NCBI GenBank assembly: GCA_025361645.1
Contig: JANYKI010000027.1
Span: 1 to 63,658 of the forward strand
DNA length: 63,658 bases
Direction of reading: 5' to 3'
From: Methanothrix sp.
GTDB taxonomy: Archaea; Halobacteriota; Methanosarcinia; Methanotrichales; Methanotrichaceae
Shown: in pieces, positions 34,852-42,674 of the stretch
How positions within the stretch are numbered: the stretch's first letter is position 1
How the letters are laid out: each line of letters opens with the position of its first letter
Made by a program: the position numbers and the translations under genes
The notes under the pieces: generated by a model
What the model was told of the DNA's origin: nothing
Seen by the model: the letters and a program-made list of their open reading frames with translations, nothing else
Database searches by the model: none

Positions 34852-34855
34852 GTCT

Positions 34856-35239
34856 TCACCAGAGTATAATGTACACCGCGTCTCCTTCCTTTTTGCCCTT
34901 GAGAAGCTGGCAGTGGCGTAGTATGGCAAACTGGTTCTCCAGCTCCGATGCAGGCAACTTGAATTTCTCCATCAGCTCCATCTTGGTGGCCTTGCCTTTC
35001 TCCCGAATGTACTCGTAGATCACCTTTTGCAGATCCGTGAGGCCGTTCGTTCCTTCCAGGCCGTGGCTCTCTCGGAATATCTGCTTCGACCTCACTGCCC
35101 AGGGATCGCAGACGCGAATTCTGTGGCCGACATCGATGTAGCAGTTCTCGCAAAGGGTCTTGCCTTCAGTTGCGAATACTTCGTCCTCGGCGATCTCTTT
35201 GCCGCAGCTTTGACACTTTATGCCTTCCAGCATTTCCAT
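34856..35239 (-). CDS. Zinc-finger plus winged-helix protein
   Basis: 127 residues. The N-terminal part has C-x2-C pairs (CQSCGKEI at 9-12 and CENCYIDVGH near 30) forming a LIM- or treble-clef-like zinc site. The C-terminal half (about 66-127) is a winged helix (LTDLQKVIYEYIREKGKATKMELMEKFKLPASELENQFAILRHCQLL). Probably a DNA-binding regulator. It heads a co-directional group with the GNAT remnant and the flavin reductase, and is divergent from the surface protein gene. Confidence 0.75.
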   Translation of the reverse strand: MEMLEGIKCQSCGKEIAEDEVFATEGKTLCENCYIDVGHRIRVCDPWAVRSKQIFRESHGLEGTNGLTDLQKVIYEYIREKGKATKMELMEKFKLPASELENQFAILRHCQLLKGKKEGDAVYIILW

Positions 35240-35294
35240 CTACCTCAATATTAATGAAAAAGTTCTAATAGAAAGAAGCTACTACGAGAAAATT

Positions 35295-36020
35295 ATGAGG
35301 GCAGGCTTAATATTAATACTCATCCCAATTCTGGTCCTGGGGTTTGCCAATGCCTCCAAGATAACCGTGGGGCCGAAGGATGCAAATTATTCGCAGATTC
35401 AGCAGGCAATAGACAATTCCAGCCAGGGAGATACCATTGAGGTGCAAAGTGGAGTTTATCGCGAGAACGTTTACATCTTTAAGACTCTTACCTTGCAGGG
35501 CATTGACAGCGGCAAAGGGCAACCGGTCGTGGATGCCGATGGATCGGGAAGCGTCATCAGCATAACGTCCAACGGTACGATTGTTGAGGGCTTTAATATA
35601 ACGGGCTCGGGCGGTTGCGGATGCGGCAATGCCGGGATAAAGGTTGAATCCAGCAATAATATTGTGCAAGGCAATACGATTTACAAGAATAAGTATGGAA
35701 TTTATATCCAGTCAGGCAATGAAAATAACACTTTTCTGTCCAACGACCTGCTGGAGAATGAAATAGCTGTAAGCGACAGTGGAATCAATAATCGATGGAA
35801 TGGGAGCGTACCGGCAGGAGGATTGCAGGGCCTATTGGAGCTGATAAGCGGCCCGCGGGTTATGGGAAACCATTACAGCGATTACGATGAGGTGGCAGAG
35901 GGCTGTAATGATACCAACCAGGATAAAATTTGTGACATGCCAAGGAAAATAGGAAGTGGCCCAGGTATGGATAATTATCCATCCATTTCCTCCGCGAATA
36001 GAAATGCTCGAGTTAACTGA
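35295..36020 (+). CDS. Secreted parallel beta-helix (NosD-like) surface protein
   Basis: 241 residues from ATG 35295, which begins a signal peptide (MRAGLILILIPILVLGFANA). The mature protein has the start of surface repeat proteins (KITVGPKDANYSQIQQAIDNSSQGDTIEVQSGVY) and right-handed beta-helix coils (NGTIVEGFNITGSG, NAGIKVESSNNIVQGNTIYKNKYGIYIQSG), the NosD/PbH1 pattern, and a short CGCG insert. N-x-S/T sites suggest glycosylation. It ends with a Ca-binding-like DTNQDKICD segment. The longer frame to 35220 lacks a signal peptide at its start. Confidence 0.82.
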   Translation: MRAGLILILIPILVLGFANASKITVGPKDANYSQIQQAIDNSSQGDTIEVQSGVYRENVYIFKTLTLQGIDSGKGQPVVDADGSGSVISITSNGTIVEGFNITGSGGCGCGNAGIKVESSNNIVQGNTIYKNKYGIYIQSGNENNTFLSNDLLENEIAVSDSGINNRWNGSVPAGGLQGLLELISGPRVMGNHYSDYDEVAEGCNDTNQDKICDMPRKIGSGPGMDNYPSISSANRNARVN

Positions 36021-36510
36021 TGGCAGCATAGGCAAGTGGCCGTCCGTTCGTGCTTCTATCGATTTTTCAGTCGTGCCCGTTTCTGAAGCCGAGGCAAGAA
36101 ATGCCAGCTTCTGCCGGGAGCTTTGCCGCCTCTTCGACCGGCTGCAGGAGGGCTTCGATCGCCTGGGGTCAGCAGAGAAGACGAGATGCGGCCTGGATGG
36201 GGTGGCATTTGAGGTCTTTCTGCAAATCGATCTGGAAAAGAGGAAAATAGTGCTGGATAAGCTCTTCAAATACGTTGATCTGGATTTTCATCTCTTCACA
36301 GAGCTTTTAGAGATACTGCAGCGCCATTTTCCCATCTGGGATCTGGCGGTTCCCGTTCTGCAGGGATACGAGCTGGCCAGGGAGATCCGGCGATTTCTCG
36401 GAGTGCCCGAAGTGGAGTGCGTCTTCCTGAAGGGAGACACTGAGGAGCGACTGCTCATGGACGAAGCTTTGCAGGGGCTGAGCTTCGAGGGCATCCTGGA
36501 GGATACATAG
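36004..36510 (+). CDS. Unknown protein; frame continues past an in-frame TAG
   Basis: About 168 residues from ATG 36004, which overlaps the end of the beta-helix gene by 17 bases. I recognise no domain; it is soluble and helical (LCRLFDRLQEGFDRLGSAEK, LFKYVDLDFHLFTELLEILQRHF). After the TAG at 36508-36510 the same frame stays open for 48 more codons to TGA 36655-36657, reading RHYEERGGVEKKRQELGRGR and so on, with coding-like charge pattern. The gene may be truncated by a nonsense mutation, or the protein may really end here. Confidence 0.6.
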   Translation: MLELTDGSIGKWPSVRASIDFSVVPVSEAEARNASFCRELCRLFDRLQEGFDRLGSAEKTRCGLDGVAFEVFLQIDLEKRKIVLDKLFKYVDLDFHLFTELLEILQRHFPIWDLAVPVLQGYELAREIRRFLGVPEVECVFLKGDTEERLLMDEALQGLSFEGILEDT

Positions 36511-36681
36511 AGGCACTACGAGGAGCGGGGCGGCGTGGAGAAAAAGAGGCAGGAACTGGGGCGGGGCAGGGAGCTTTCCATGTACTGGCGGGGGGCTGAG
36601 GGCGAGGAGGATGTCTTGTGGATGCAGGTGAGAATTGGATTAGCGAAGATTTTTTGATAAAGATAAGTCTACTGGTAAAAT

Positions 36682-37392
36682 ATGGAAACGGATGTCCTGG
36701 TGGCCGTGCGCCAAGAGCTGCTGCAAAGCATTGACGAGAAGACTCGGGAGTGCGCTCAGCGCTTTTTCAAGGAGGAAGTCAAGTTTCACGGCGTGAAGAG
36801 CGCCCTTGTCAAGAAAATCGCCACAAAATATTTCCGGGAAATAAAGGACCGAGACAAAAAAGAGATCTTCTCTCTCTGTGAAAATCTCCTGCAGGCCAAT
36901 TTTGGTGAAGAGGCCTTCATCGCCTTTGAGTGGGCCTACACTCTGCGGCGCAAGTATGAACCAGAGGACTTTGCCGTATTCGAGAGATGGGTGGATCTGT
37001 ATGTGGACAACTGGGCCAAGTGCGACACCCTCTGCAACCACACCCTGGGCACTTTCGTGGAGACCTATCCGCAGTTTATGGAAAACCTGGCGGTCTGGGC
37101 CCGCACTGAGAATCGCTGGCTGCGGCGCGCCTCCGCTGTGACTCTCATCCTTCCTGCTCGGAAGGGGGCATTTTTGCAGGAGGTTTTTGAGATCTCGGAC
37201 ATTCTACTCACGGACAAGGACGACATGGTGCAGAAGGGCTACGGCTGGCTGCTTAAGGAGGCAAGCCGCAAGCACCAGGCGGAGGTCTTCGACTACGTGA
37301 TGAGGCAGAAGGCGAAGATGCCGCGCACGGCGCTACGGTATGCTATCGAGAAGATGCCAGTGGAGATGAAAAAAGAGGCGATGGCGAGGTAG
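36682..37392 (+). CDS. AlkD-like DNA alkylation repair protein
   Basis: 236 residues of ALK/HEAT-like helical repeats, matching AlkD-family DNA glycosylases that release 3- and 7-alkyl purines. Recognisable parts are FFKEEVKFHGVKSALVKKIATKY near the start, WVDLYVDNWAKCDTLCNHTLG in the middle (family WxxxxxxWDxxD-like region) and RWLRRASAVTLILPARKG with KGYGWLLKEASRKH near the end. It acts on DNA without base flipping. It stands alone before a repeat region. Confidence 0.85.
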   Translation: METDVLVAVRQELLQSIDEKTRECAQRFFKEEVKFHGVKSALVKKIATKYFREIKDRDKKEIFSLCENLLQANFGEEAFIAFEWAYTLRRKYEPEDFAVFERWVDLYVDNWAKCDTLCNHTLGTFVETYPQFMENLAVWARTENRWLRRASAVTLILPARKGAFLQEVFEISDILLTDKDDMVQKGYGWLLKEASRKHQAEVFDYVMRQKAKMPRTALRYAIEKMPVEMKKEAMAR

Positions 37393-37412
37393 GTGCATTT
37401 ATGATTTTTTAA

Positions 37413-37487
37413 CTTCGCGGCTTCGCGCCTTCGCGTGAAACCGGAACCGTTTGAATCTCACGCGAAGCCTTGATTAGCGCGAAAAAC
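37413..37487. repeat. GCGAAG-type palindromic repeat (copy 1)
   Basis: CTTCGCGGCTTCGCGCC then TTCGCGTGA (37413-37438) is followed by its partial reverse complement TCACGCGAAGCC (37458-37469) and a decayed GCGCGAA tail. The same unit occurs at 50690-50788. It lies between two convergent genes and looks like a dispersed intergenic palindrome. Confidence 0.7.
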
Positions 37488-37532
37488 GGTCAACCGTTCA
37501 CAAAGGCACATTATCCTCTCACAATCATTGCT

Positions 37533-38516
37533 TCAATTAGGCCCGGAAGTACCAGGCGCCCTGGACGAAGCCGCCAGGCAGAGAATTTCAAACATCAGCG
37601 TGGCTCCGGCCAGAGCCGTAATCCCGCTGGGATCGTAGGGTGGGGCTACCTCCACCAGATCTCCGCCGATGACATTCAACCCTGACAGGCCCCTTAAGAC
37701 CTGCAAGGCCTCGAAGCTGCTCATGCCTCCAACCACCGGGGTTCCTGTGCCCGGAGCGAAGGCCGGGTCAAGACAGTCGATGTCGACGGATATGTAGACC
37801 GGACCGTCTCCCACCCGGCTCTTGATTTCCGAGACTACTTTCTTCATTCCCAGCTCATAGAACTCTTCTATGTGAATTACTCTCATGCCGCAGTCGTAAG
37901 AGAATTGCCAGAGCAGCTCCGCCGCGCCACGGATGCCGAGCTGCACAGTGCGCTTTGGGTCCACCAGCCCTGCCTCCACGGCATTTCGCATGGGGCAGCC
38001 GTGCTGCAGTCCGCTTCCGTGAAAAGGTGCCGACGTGTCGCAATGCGAATCGAAATGAATGAGGCCGACCTTCTCTTTTGAAGAGAGGCCTTTGAGAATA
38101 GGAAAGGTTATGGAGTGATCCCCGCCAGCGGTTATGGCCAGGACTCCGGAGGAGGACATTTTCCGGTAGAATGATTCAATATCTTTGAGGGCCTCATCCA
38201 GATTGTAGGTGGTATGAAAGGGCACATCCCCCACATCCGCCACTCTGTGAGCGGCAAAGGGCGTCATGCGACTGTAGTGGTTGTAGACTCCCACCAGCCG
38301 GGACTGGTTCCTGATCTCTCGTGGGCCCAGGCGCGCGCCGCTGCGGTTGGTCACGCCCAGGTCGAAGGGCACGCCCACCAGAGCAATGTCCATATCTTTT
38401 ATCTCCGGCTGGTGCGGCGCCCCGAAAAAGGTAGGGATACCAGAGTAAGGTGGTTCCAGCATCTGGGGCGTGAAGGTCTTCACGCTCTTTGCGAGCTTTT
38501 TCAAGTTGTCGTCCAT
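37533..38516 (-). CDS. speB: Agmatinase/ureohydrolase family enzyme
   Basis: 327 residues from ATG 38516. Manganese-binding motifs are GGDHSITFP, IHFDSHCDTSAPFHGS (the usual DAHxD has Ser in place of Ala) and SVDIDCLDPAFAPGTGTPVVGGM. The family hydrolyses agmatine, guanidinobutyrate or related guanidino compounds to urea and an amine. Agmatine is the usual polyamine route in archaea, but substrate is not certain. The longer frame to 38606 runs into the next gene's 3' end. Confidence 0.87.
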   Translation of the reverse strand: MDDNLKKLAKSVKTFTPQMLEPPYSGIPTFFGAPHQPEIKDMDIALVGVPFDLGVTNRSGARLGPREIRNQSRLVGVYNHYSRMTPFAAHRVADVGDVPFHTTYNLDEALKDIESFYRKMSSSGVLAITAGGDHSITFPILKGLSSKEKVGLIHFDSHCDTSAPFHGSGLQHGCPMRNAVEAGLVDPKRTVQLGIRGAAELLWQFSYDCGMRVIHIEEFYELGMKKVVSEIKSRVGDGPVYISVDIDCLDPAFAPGTGTPVVGGMSSFEALQVLRGLSGLNVIGGDLVEVAPPYDPSGITALAGATLMFEILCLAASSRAPGTSGPN

Positions 38517-38541
38517 AACATTTCTCCGAAGATCTCTGCGT

Positions 38542-39846
38542 TTACACCAAGTTCCAAAATCGTATATACCAGTTGCTTCCTGCTTTTCCACGAATTTCTG
38601 ATCCACCTTCTAGATTTCTGTTATTCATAATAAATTGAACTGACTTATCCACTCTTGCATCATATTCATCATAAACAAGCATCGCTTGTATTATGGTTGT
38701 TGCAGACGCTGTGTCGCTTATATCTGTAAATTCAAAGTGCATCAAATGCTTTGAATTGTAAATTTCCCGAATGCGCCTTGGCATCTCCTTTGCGTTATCA
38801 TTCGAATCCAGGACAATGCAATCAGCCATGGCACGAAAATTTGGCTTGGGATTTTTCCAGATCGAAAGAAATTCTGCTAGCCGTTGCTCGGGTGTTCCTG
38901 CATCATACATTTCTGGACCACCGGTTGCTGGAATATCCTGGCCGATCTTACTGGCTCTTGGTTTCCATCTCGACAGCTCTAGATTTTCGGCTCCATTATC
39001 GCTGATCTGCTTGATCACTTGACTCCACGTTATCGGCTTTTCCGGAGGTTGTGGGTCCAATAATCCGTGTTCCGCTTTCATAGCCCAATCGCGTATAGAA
39101 AACAGCGCTGCCCAAGCTTTTGCTGCAACCATTTTATTATCGTAGCCAAGATCCATGCCATGCAAAATGCCGTTTCGATACGGGATGGTTATCTGATCGG
39201 ATGTTGTTTTATAGCGACCTTTATTGAAAACACCGGCCAGTGCCTTCAAGCCTTTGCTGTGGCCAGAGATAGAATTCCATGCTTCCAGATTAGCATTTTC
39301 TGCAAAAAAGCCGAGTTTTGATCCTCTTCCTCTCTCGTGCGCGTCATTGACTATTCCATCAAGCAGAGCAAGAACAACAGGGACACAAGCATGATAACGC
39401 GCCTCACGATAATCAATTCGCGCCTTTTGTGCCAGATGCCACCTTGCGCTGAATGCATCCACACGTTTCATATTCTTTATGTTCCACCCAACTTTCTCGT
39501 CATTATAGTAATTTACAAGGTCAGTTTCGGCACCATCAATATCTCCTGACTCTGCCTTCTTTATCGCAGCCTTAGCAACTTCAGGATTCATAAGTTCATA
39601 GATGATCCAGCCGCGCTCAGCGAATAGATCATTGAATCGATCTGGGATAGATGCCAGCTCTTCAGCCGAGCGACTTAGCGCCTCTACCTTTGCCAGCTCT
39701 AAATCGATATTATCTCCCTCAATTCCAAATTGCTTTAAGAATGGTTTTAAAAGCGGCAAAGCATCTTTCGCATTTTTGAGATTTTGAATGTCTTGAATTG
39801 GCTTATTAATTGTTGGTATATCCCGAATGCTTGGCTCTTTTTCCAT
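38542..39846 (-). CDS. Large HEPN-motif protein, function unknown
   Basis: 434 residues. The N-terminal 170 residues are helical. Residues 224-229 (RNGILH, followed by GMDLGY) match the HEPN RX4H signature, inside a region (ACVPVVLALLDGIVNDA ... YRNGILHGMDLGYDNKMVAAKAWAALFSIRDW) typical of large HEPN-fold proteins. The C-terminal 150 residues form a separate alpha/beta part. Codon use is clearly AT-richer than that of the flanking ureohydrolase and channel genes, which suggests an acquired gene. An RNase or abortive-infection role is possible but not shown. Confidence 0.65.
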   Translation of the reverse strand: MEKEPSIRDIPTINKPIQDIQNLKNAKDALPLLKPFLKQFGIEGDNIDLELAKVEALSRSAEELASIPDRFNDLFAERGWIIYELMNPEVAKAAIKKAESGDIDGAETDLVNYYNDEKVGWNIKNMKRVDAFSARWHLAQKARIDYREARYHACVPVVLALLDGIVNDAHERGRGSKLGFFAENANLEAWNSISGHSKGLKALAGVFNKGRYKTTSDQITIPYRNGILHGMDLGYDNKMVAAKAWAALFSIRDWAMKAEHGLLDPQPPEKPITWSQVIKQISDNGAENLELSRWKPRASKIGQDIPATGGPEMYDAGTPEQRLAEFLSIWKNPKPNFRAMADCIVLDSNDNAKEMPRRIREIYNSKHLMHFEFTDISDTASATTIIQAMLVYDEYDARVDKSVQFIMNNRNLEGGSEIRGKAGSNWYIRFWNLV

Positions 39847-39930
39847 AGTAATTCGCCCTGAATCGCACTTTGGTAATCTATAACAAATGGATCCGCGGTC
39901 TTGTGAATTATGTCATGTGATGGGGGACTA

Positions 39931-40107
39931 TTACTTCTTCCATCCCACATCATATCGTGCCCCGCACTCCGGGCAGATGAGGATGATCCGATAGCCCGCC
40001 TCTGCCCTCAAAAAAGAGCTGTGAAATCCCAGCTCATAGCCGCATTGGGGACAGATCCTAAACTCTTCTGCCAGATCAACCTTGACGATATCGCGAGAAG
40101 CCTTCAT
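39931..40107 (-). CDS. Small zinc-ribbon protein (58 residues)
   Basis: Starts MKASRDIVKVDLAEEF and carries CPQC and CPEC pairs (C19, C22, C45, C48) separated by about 22 residues, then ends GWKK. This is a small rubredoxin-like or ribbon-type zinc fold. It lies between the HEPN gene and the first channel gene, all on the minus strand. Its role is unknown. Confidence 0.7.
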   Translation of the reverse strand: MKASRDIVKVDLAEEFRICPQCGYELGFHSSFLRAEAGYRIILICPECGARYDVGWKK

Positions 40108-40134
40108 GCGGTAGCATTATCCTTGTGATCTATT

Positions 40135-40983
40135 CTATTTTTCCTCTGGATCCTCATCACATGGCCCGGCTGAGCCTGCCAGGTCACCGATATACCGCCC
40201 ACAATGCGGGCATCTAAATTTTTGCATCTTCCGATCCTCCTTTCTCTTAGCCAGCACCTCGGCAAAACCGGAGGCCAGAACCCCGGTGGGCAGGGCGAAG
40301 AGTCCTATGCCTAATATTACTACGATCGAGCCGATCAACTTGCCCCAGAGTGTCACGGGATATACATCTCCGTAGCCCACCGTGGCCAGGGTCACAATGC
40401 CCCACCACATGGCCACCGGAATGCTGGAGAAGGCCTCGGGCTGAGCAGCGTTCTCCGCCTCGTACATGAGGCTGGAGGAGACGACGAGTAGTATCATGAT
40501 GGCAAAGAACATGAGCAAAATCTCTTCCTTCTTCAGCCGCAGCACATCCACGAAGGTCTGCAGCGCCTCGGAGTAGCGGGCCAGCTTCAGCACCCGGAAG
40601 AGCCGGAAGAGGCGCATGGCTCGCATGAACCTCAAATCCAGGAAGAAGATGGGCAGATAGAAAGGCAACACTGCTATGATATCGACTAAGGCCAGGGGCG
40701 TCACCAGGAATTGCAGCCTGCCCCGCACCGGATCTTTGAATCTGGGATTTACGGTGCAGCTCCAAACGCGAAGGATGTATTCAACGGTGAAGACGGCCAC
40801 GGAAAAAACATCGAAAGCACGAAAGAGGGGGGCGTAGGCAGAGTAGATCGACTGCACCGTCTCCAGGACCACAGCGGCTACGTTTAATACAATCAGACCC
40901 ATGATGAAGGGGTCGAAGTACTTGCTGTCTTCATCCCCCGGCTCCAGTATGCCGTAGATGCGTGTCTTGAGGTCCTGCTTCAT
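40135..40983 (-). CDS. Voltage-gated potassium channel with C-terminal zinc finger
   Basis: 282 residues. Six membrane segments are visible. S4 is arginine-rich (RFMRAMRLFRLFRVLKLARY), and the pore carries the canonical K+ selectivity filter TVGYGD (in TLATVGYGDVYP). S6 follows (IGSIVVILGIGLFALPTGVLASGF). The cytoplasmic tail has CPHCGRYIG, a half zinc ribbon, and an acidic end. It is the second of two tandem channel paralogues, 53 bases after the other. Confidence 0.9.
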   Translation of the reverse strand: MKQDLKTRIYGILEPGDEDSKYFDPFIMGLIVLNVAAVVLETVQSIYSAYAPLFRAFDVFSVAVFTVEYILRVWSCTVNPRFKDPVRGRLQFLVTPLALVDIIAVLPFYLPIFFLDLRFMRAMRLFRLFRVLKLARYSEALQTFVDVLRLKKEEILLMFFAIMILLVVSSSLMYEAENAAQPEAFSSIPVAMWWGIVTLATVGYGDVYPVTLWGKLIGSIVVILGIGLFALPTGVLASGFAEVLAKRKEDRKMQKFRCPHCGRYIGDLAGSAGPCDEDPEEK

Positions 40984-41036
40984 TGTCGGCTTTTATGGAG
41001 TGCAGTTCTGCATTTAAATTCTTTCCAGTACAATTT

Positions 41037-41837
41037 TTAAGGGCCCTTTTCAAGGCTTTCTTTCGCTGCGGCTTCCTTCTCCCCCCGACGTCTTTCCAGC
41101 TCGTCCACAAAGCCTGAGGTGAGAATCGACGTAGGCAGGGCGAAGGTGGCCACGCCCAAAATTATGATCAGCCCGCCTGCTAATTTTCCCAGTGGGGTTA
41201 TGGGATAAAAATTGTCTCCAACGGTGGTCATGGTCAGCACCGCCCACCACATGGTAGCGGGTATGTCCGGAAAACGCTGGGGTTGAGCCTCATGCTCCAG
41301 GAAATAAATCACCGTCGAGGATAACACCATGAAGAAAATGATGGCCGAGAAACTCATGACCAGCTCGCGCTGTTGGGCGCGTACCACATCCATTATGGTC
41401 TGCAGGGACTCGGAGTAGCGGCTCATCTTGAGCAGCCGGAAGGTCCAAAGCACGCGAAGGCTTCGCAGTAGCTTATGATCTGTGGGAAAGGCAAGGGCGG
41501 CATAGGTCGGCAATATCACCAGAAGATCGATCAGCGCCAAAGGAGTCAGGGCGAAGCGCAATCTTCCCTGGAAGGGATGTCTGTATTTCGGATCCACATC
41601 GCATGACCACAGGCGCAAAATGTATTCGATGGTGAATACTACTACGGATATGTCCGATAAGTAATGGAACAGATCCTTGTGGGCCGCATAGATGCTCTCC
41701 ACAGTTTCCAGGACGACCGCAGTGACATTGAGGACCACCAGTACCAGCATAAAGAGATTTACAGCCTCCGCCGTTTTGTCTTCTGCATTGGTCGACTCCA
41801 GGATCTCGTAAATGCGGAGCTTGTAGCTCTTGGCCAT
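41037..41837 (-). CDS. Voltage-gated channel paralogue with altered selectivity filter
   Basis: 266 residues, clearly homologous to the next channel over its whole length (S4: LLRSLRVLWTFRLLKMSRYSE). The filter reads TTVGDNFYPIT instead of TVGYGDVYP: one residue is lost and the GYGD core is replaced by GDN. Potassium selectivity of the usual kind is therefore unlikely. The tail is basic then acidic (LERRRGEKEAAAKES) with no cysteines. It is first in the pair, and its promoter region is shared with the divergent nitrilase gene. Confidence 0.85.
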   Translation of the reverse strand: MAKSYKLRIYEILESTNAEDKTAEAVNLFMLVLVVLNVTAVVLETVESIYAAHKDLFHYLSDISVVVFTIEYILRLWSCDVDPKYRHPFQGRLRFALTPLALIDLLVILPTYAALAFPTDHKLLRSLRVLWTFRLLKMSRYSESLQTIMDVVRAQQRELVMSFSAIIFFMVLSSTVIYFLEHEAQPQRFPDIPATMWWAVLTMTTVGDNFYPITPLGKLAGGLIIILGVATFALPTSILTSGFVDELERRRGEKEAAAKESLEKGP

Positions 41838-41873
41838 TTCAACCTCGCTATATTCGGCTTGATATGTCTATCT

Positions 41874-41882
41874 TAATATATA
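41874..41882 (+). promoter_or_regulatory. TATA element for the nitrilase-family gene
   Basis: TAATATATA lies 22-30 bases before the ATG at 41904, which predicts a leaderless transcript for the gene leading into the priS cluster. Confidence 0.5.
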
Positions 41883-41903
41883 CGAACTTGCCTTATTTTT
41901 GAT

Positions 41904-42674
41904 ATGCGAGCCGCTTGCCTCCAGCTTTCCGTAGAGCCCTGCGCTCCCGATAAAAATCTCTCTCGCGCATTGCAGATGGCAGGCGCGGCTTTAGCCGAAG
42001 GAGTTGAGATCCTGGTATTTCCTGAGCTCTTCCTGACCGGCTTTTGCTACGAGCCTTCTTTGCAGTCCTCCCCCAACGCTTCGGATCATCCGCCCTATCC
42101 CTCACTTGATCCCTTTCGGACGCTGGCTCGCGATCACAATTGCCTTTTCATCGGCTTCATTCGCAGCGGCCGACAGAACCTGGGCTTTTGTCTTGGCGGC
42201 GACGGCCTGCAGCTTCGCCCCAAGATCCACCCCTTCGCGGAGGAGAAGGAGCATTTTGAAGGCGGAGACTCCATCTCGCCCGTAGCCACGAAGTGGGGCC
42301 TGGCGGGGTTAGAGATCTGCTACGACCTGCGCTTTCCTGAAGTGGCGCGCACCCTTGCCCTGCAGGGCGTAGATTTTCTGGTTACCGTGGCCCAGTTTCC
42401 CGCGTCGCGACGCGAGCAGTGGCGCGCGCTGGCCATGGCCCGGGCCGTCGAAAATCAGATGCCTCATCTGGCCTGCAACTGGTCTCGCGGCGGGGGCTCA
42501 TTGATCATTGATGCGCGCGGCCGGGTGTTGGCCGAGGCCGGCTCAGAGCAAGCTCTGCTATGGGCTGATATCGACCTGGCTGATCGGGATGCTTTTCGTC
42601 GCGAGGTTTCCTGTTTTGCTGATCGCCGGCCAGAGATCTATGGAAGGTGGGAGGCTGAACGCTCTAACCCATAA
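41904..42674 (+). CDS. Carbon-nitrogen hydrolase (nitrilase family)
   Basis: 256 residues with the Glu-Lys-Cys triad: FPELFLTGF (Glu), RPKIHPF (Lys) and LEICYDLRFPE (Cys). The family includes omega-amidase, N-carbamoyl hydrolases and amidases; the closest subgroup cannot be read here. A probable leaderless start at ATG 41904. It overlaps priS by about 35 bases. Confidence 0.9.
   Translation: MRAACLQLSVEPCAPDKNLSRALQMAGAALAEGVEILVFPELFLTGFCYEPSLQSSPNASDHPPYPSLDPFRTLARDHNCLFIGFIRSGRQNLGFCLGGDGLQLRPKIHPFAEEKEHFEGGDSISPVATKWGLAGLEICYDLRFPEVARTLALQGVDFLVTVAQFPASRREQWRALAMARAVENQMPHLACNWSRGGGSLIIDARGRVLAEAGSEQALLWADIDLADRDAFRREVSCFADRRPEIYGRWEAERSNP

Noticed and set aside
36508-36510. TAG as a pyrrolysine codon
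   Set aside because: No pyl genes or methylamine methyltransferase context in the window; nonsense mutation or true stop is simpler.
37393-37540. Possible CRISPR repeats near the GCGAAG motifs
   Set aside because: Only inverted copies are present, without regular spacing or spacers.
42508-42639. Extended N-terminus of PriS
   Set aside because: The extension overlaps the nitrilase gene out of frame and lacks similarity to primases.
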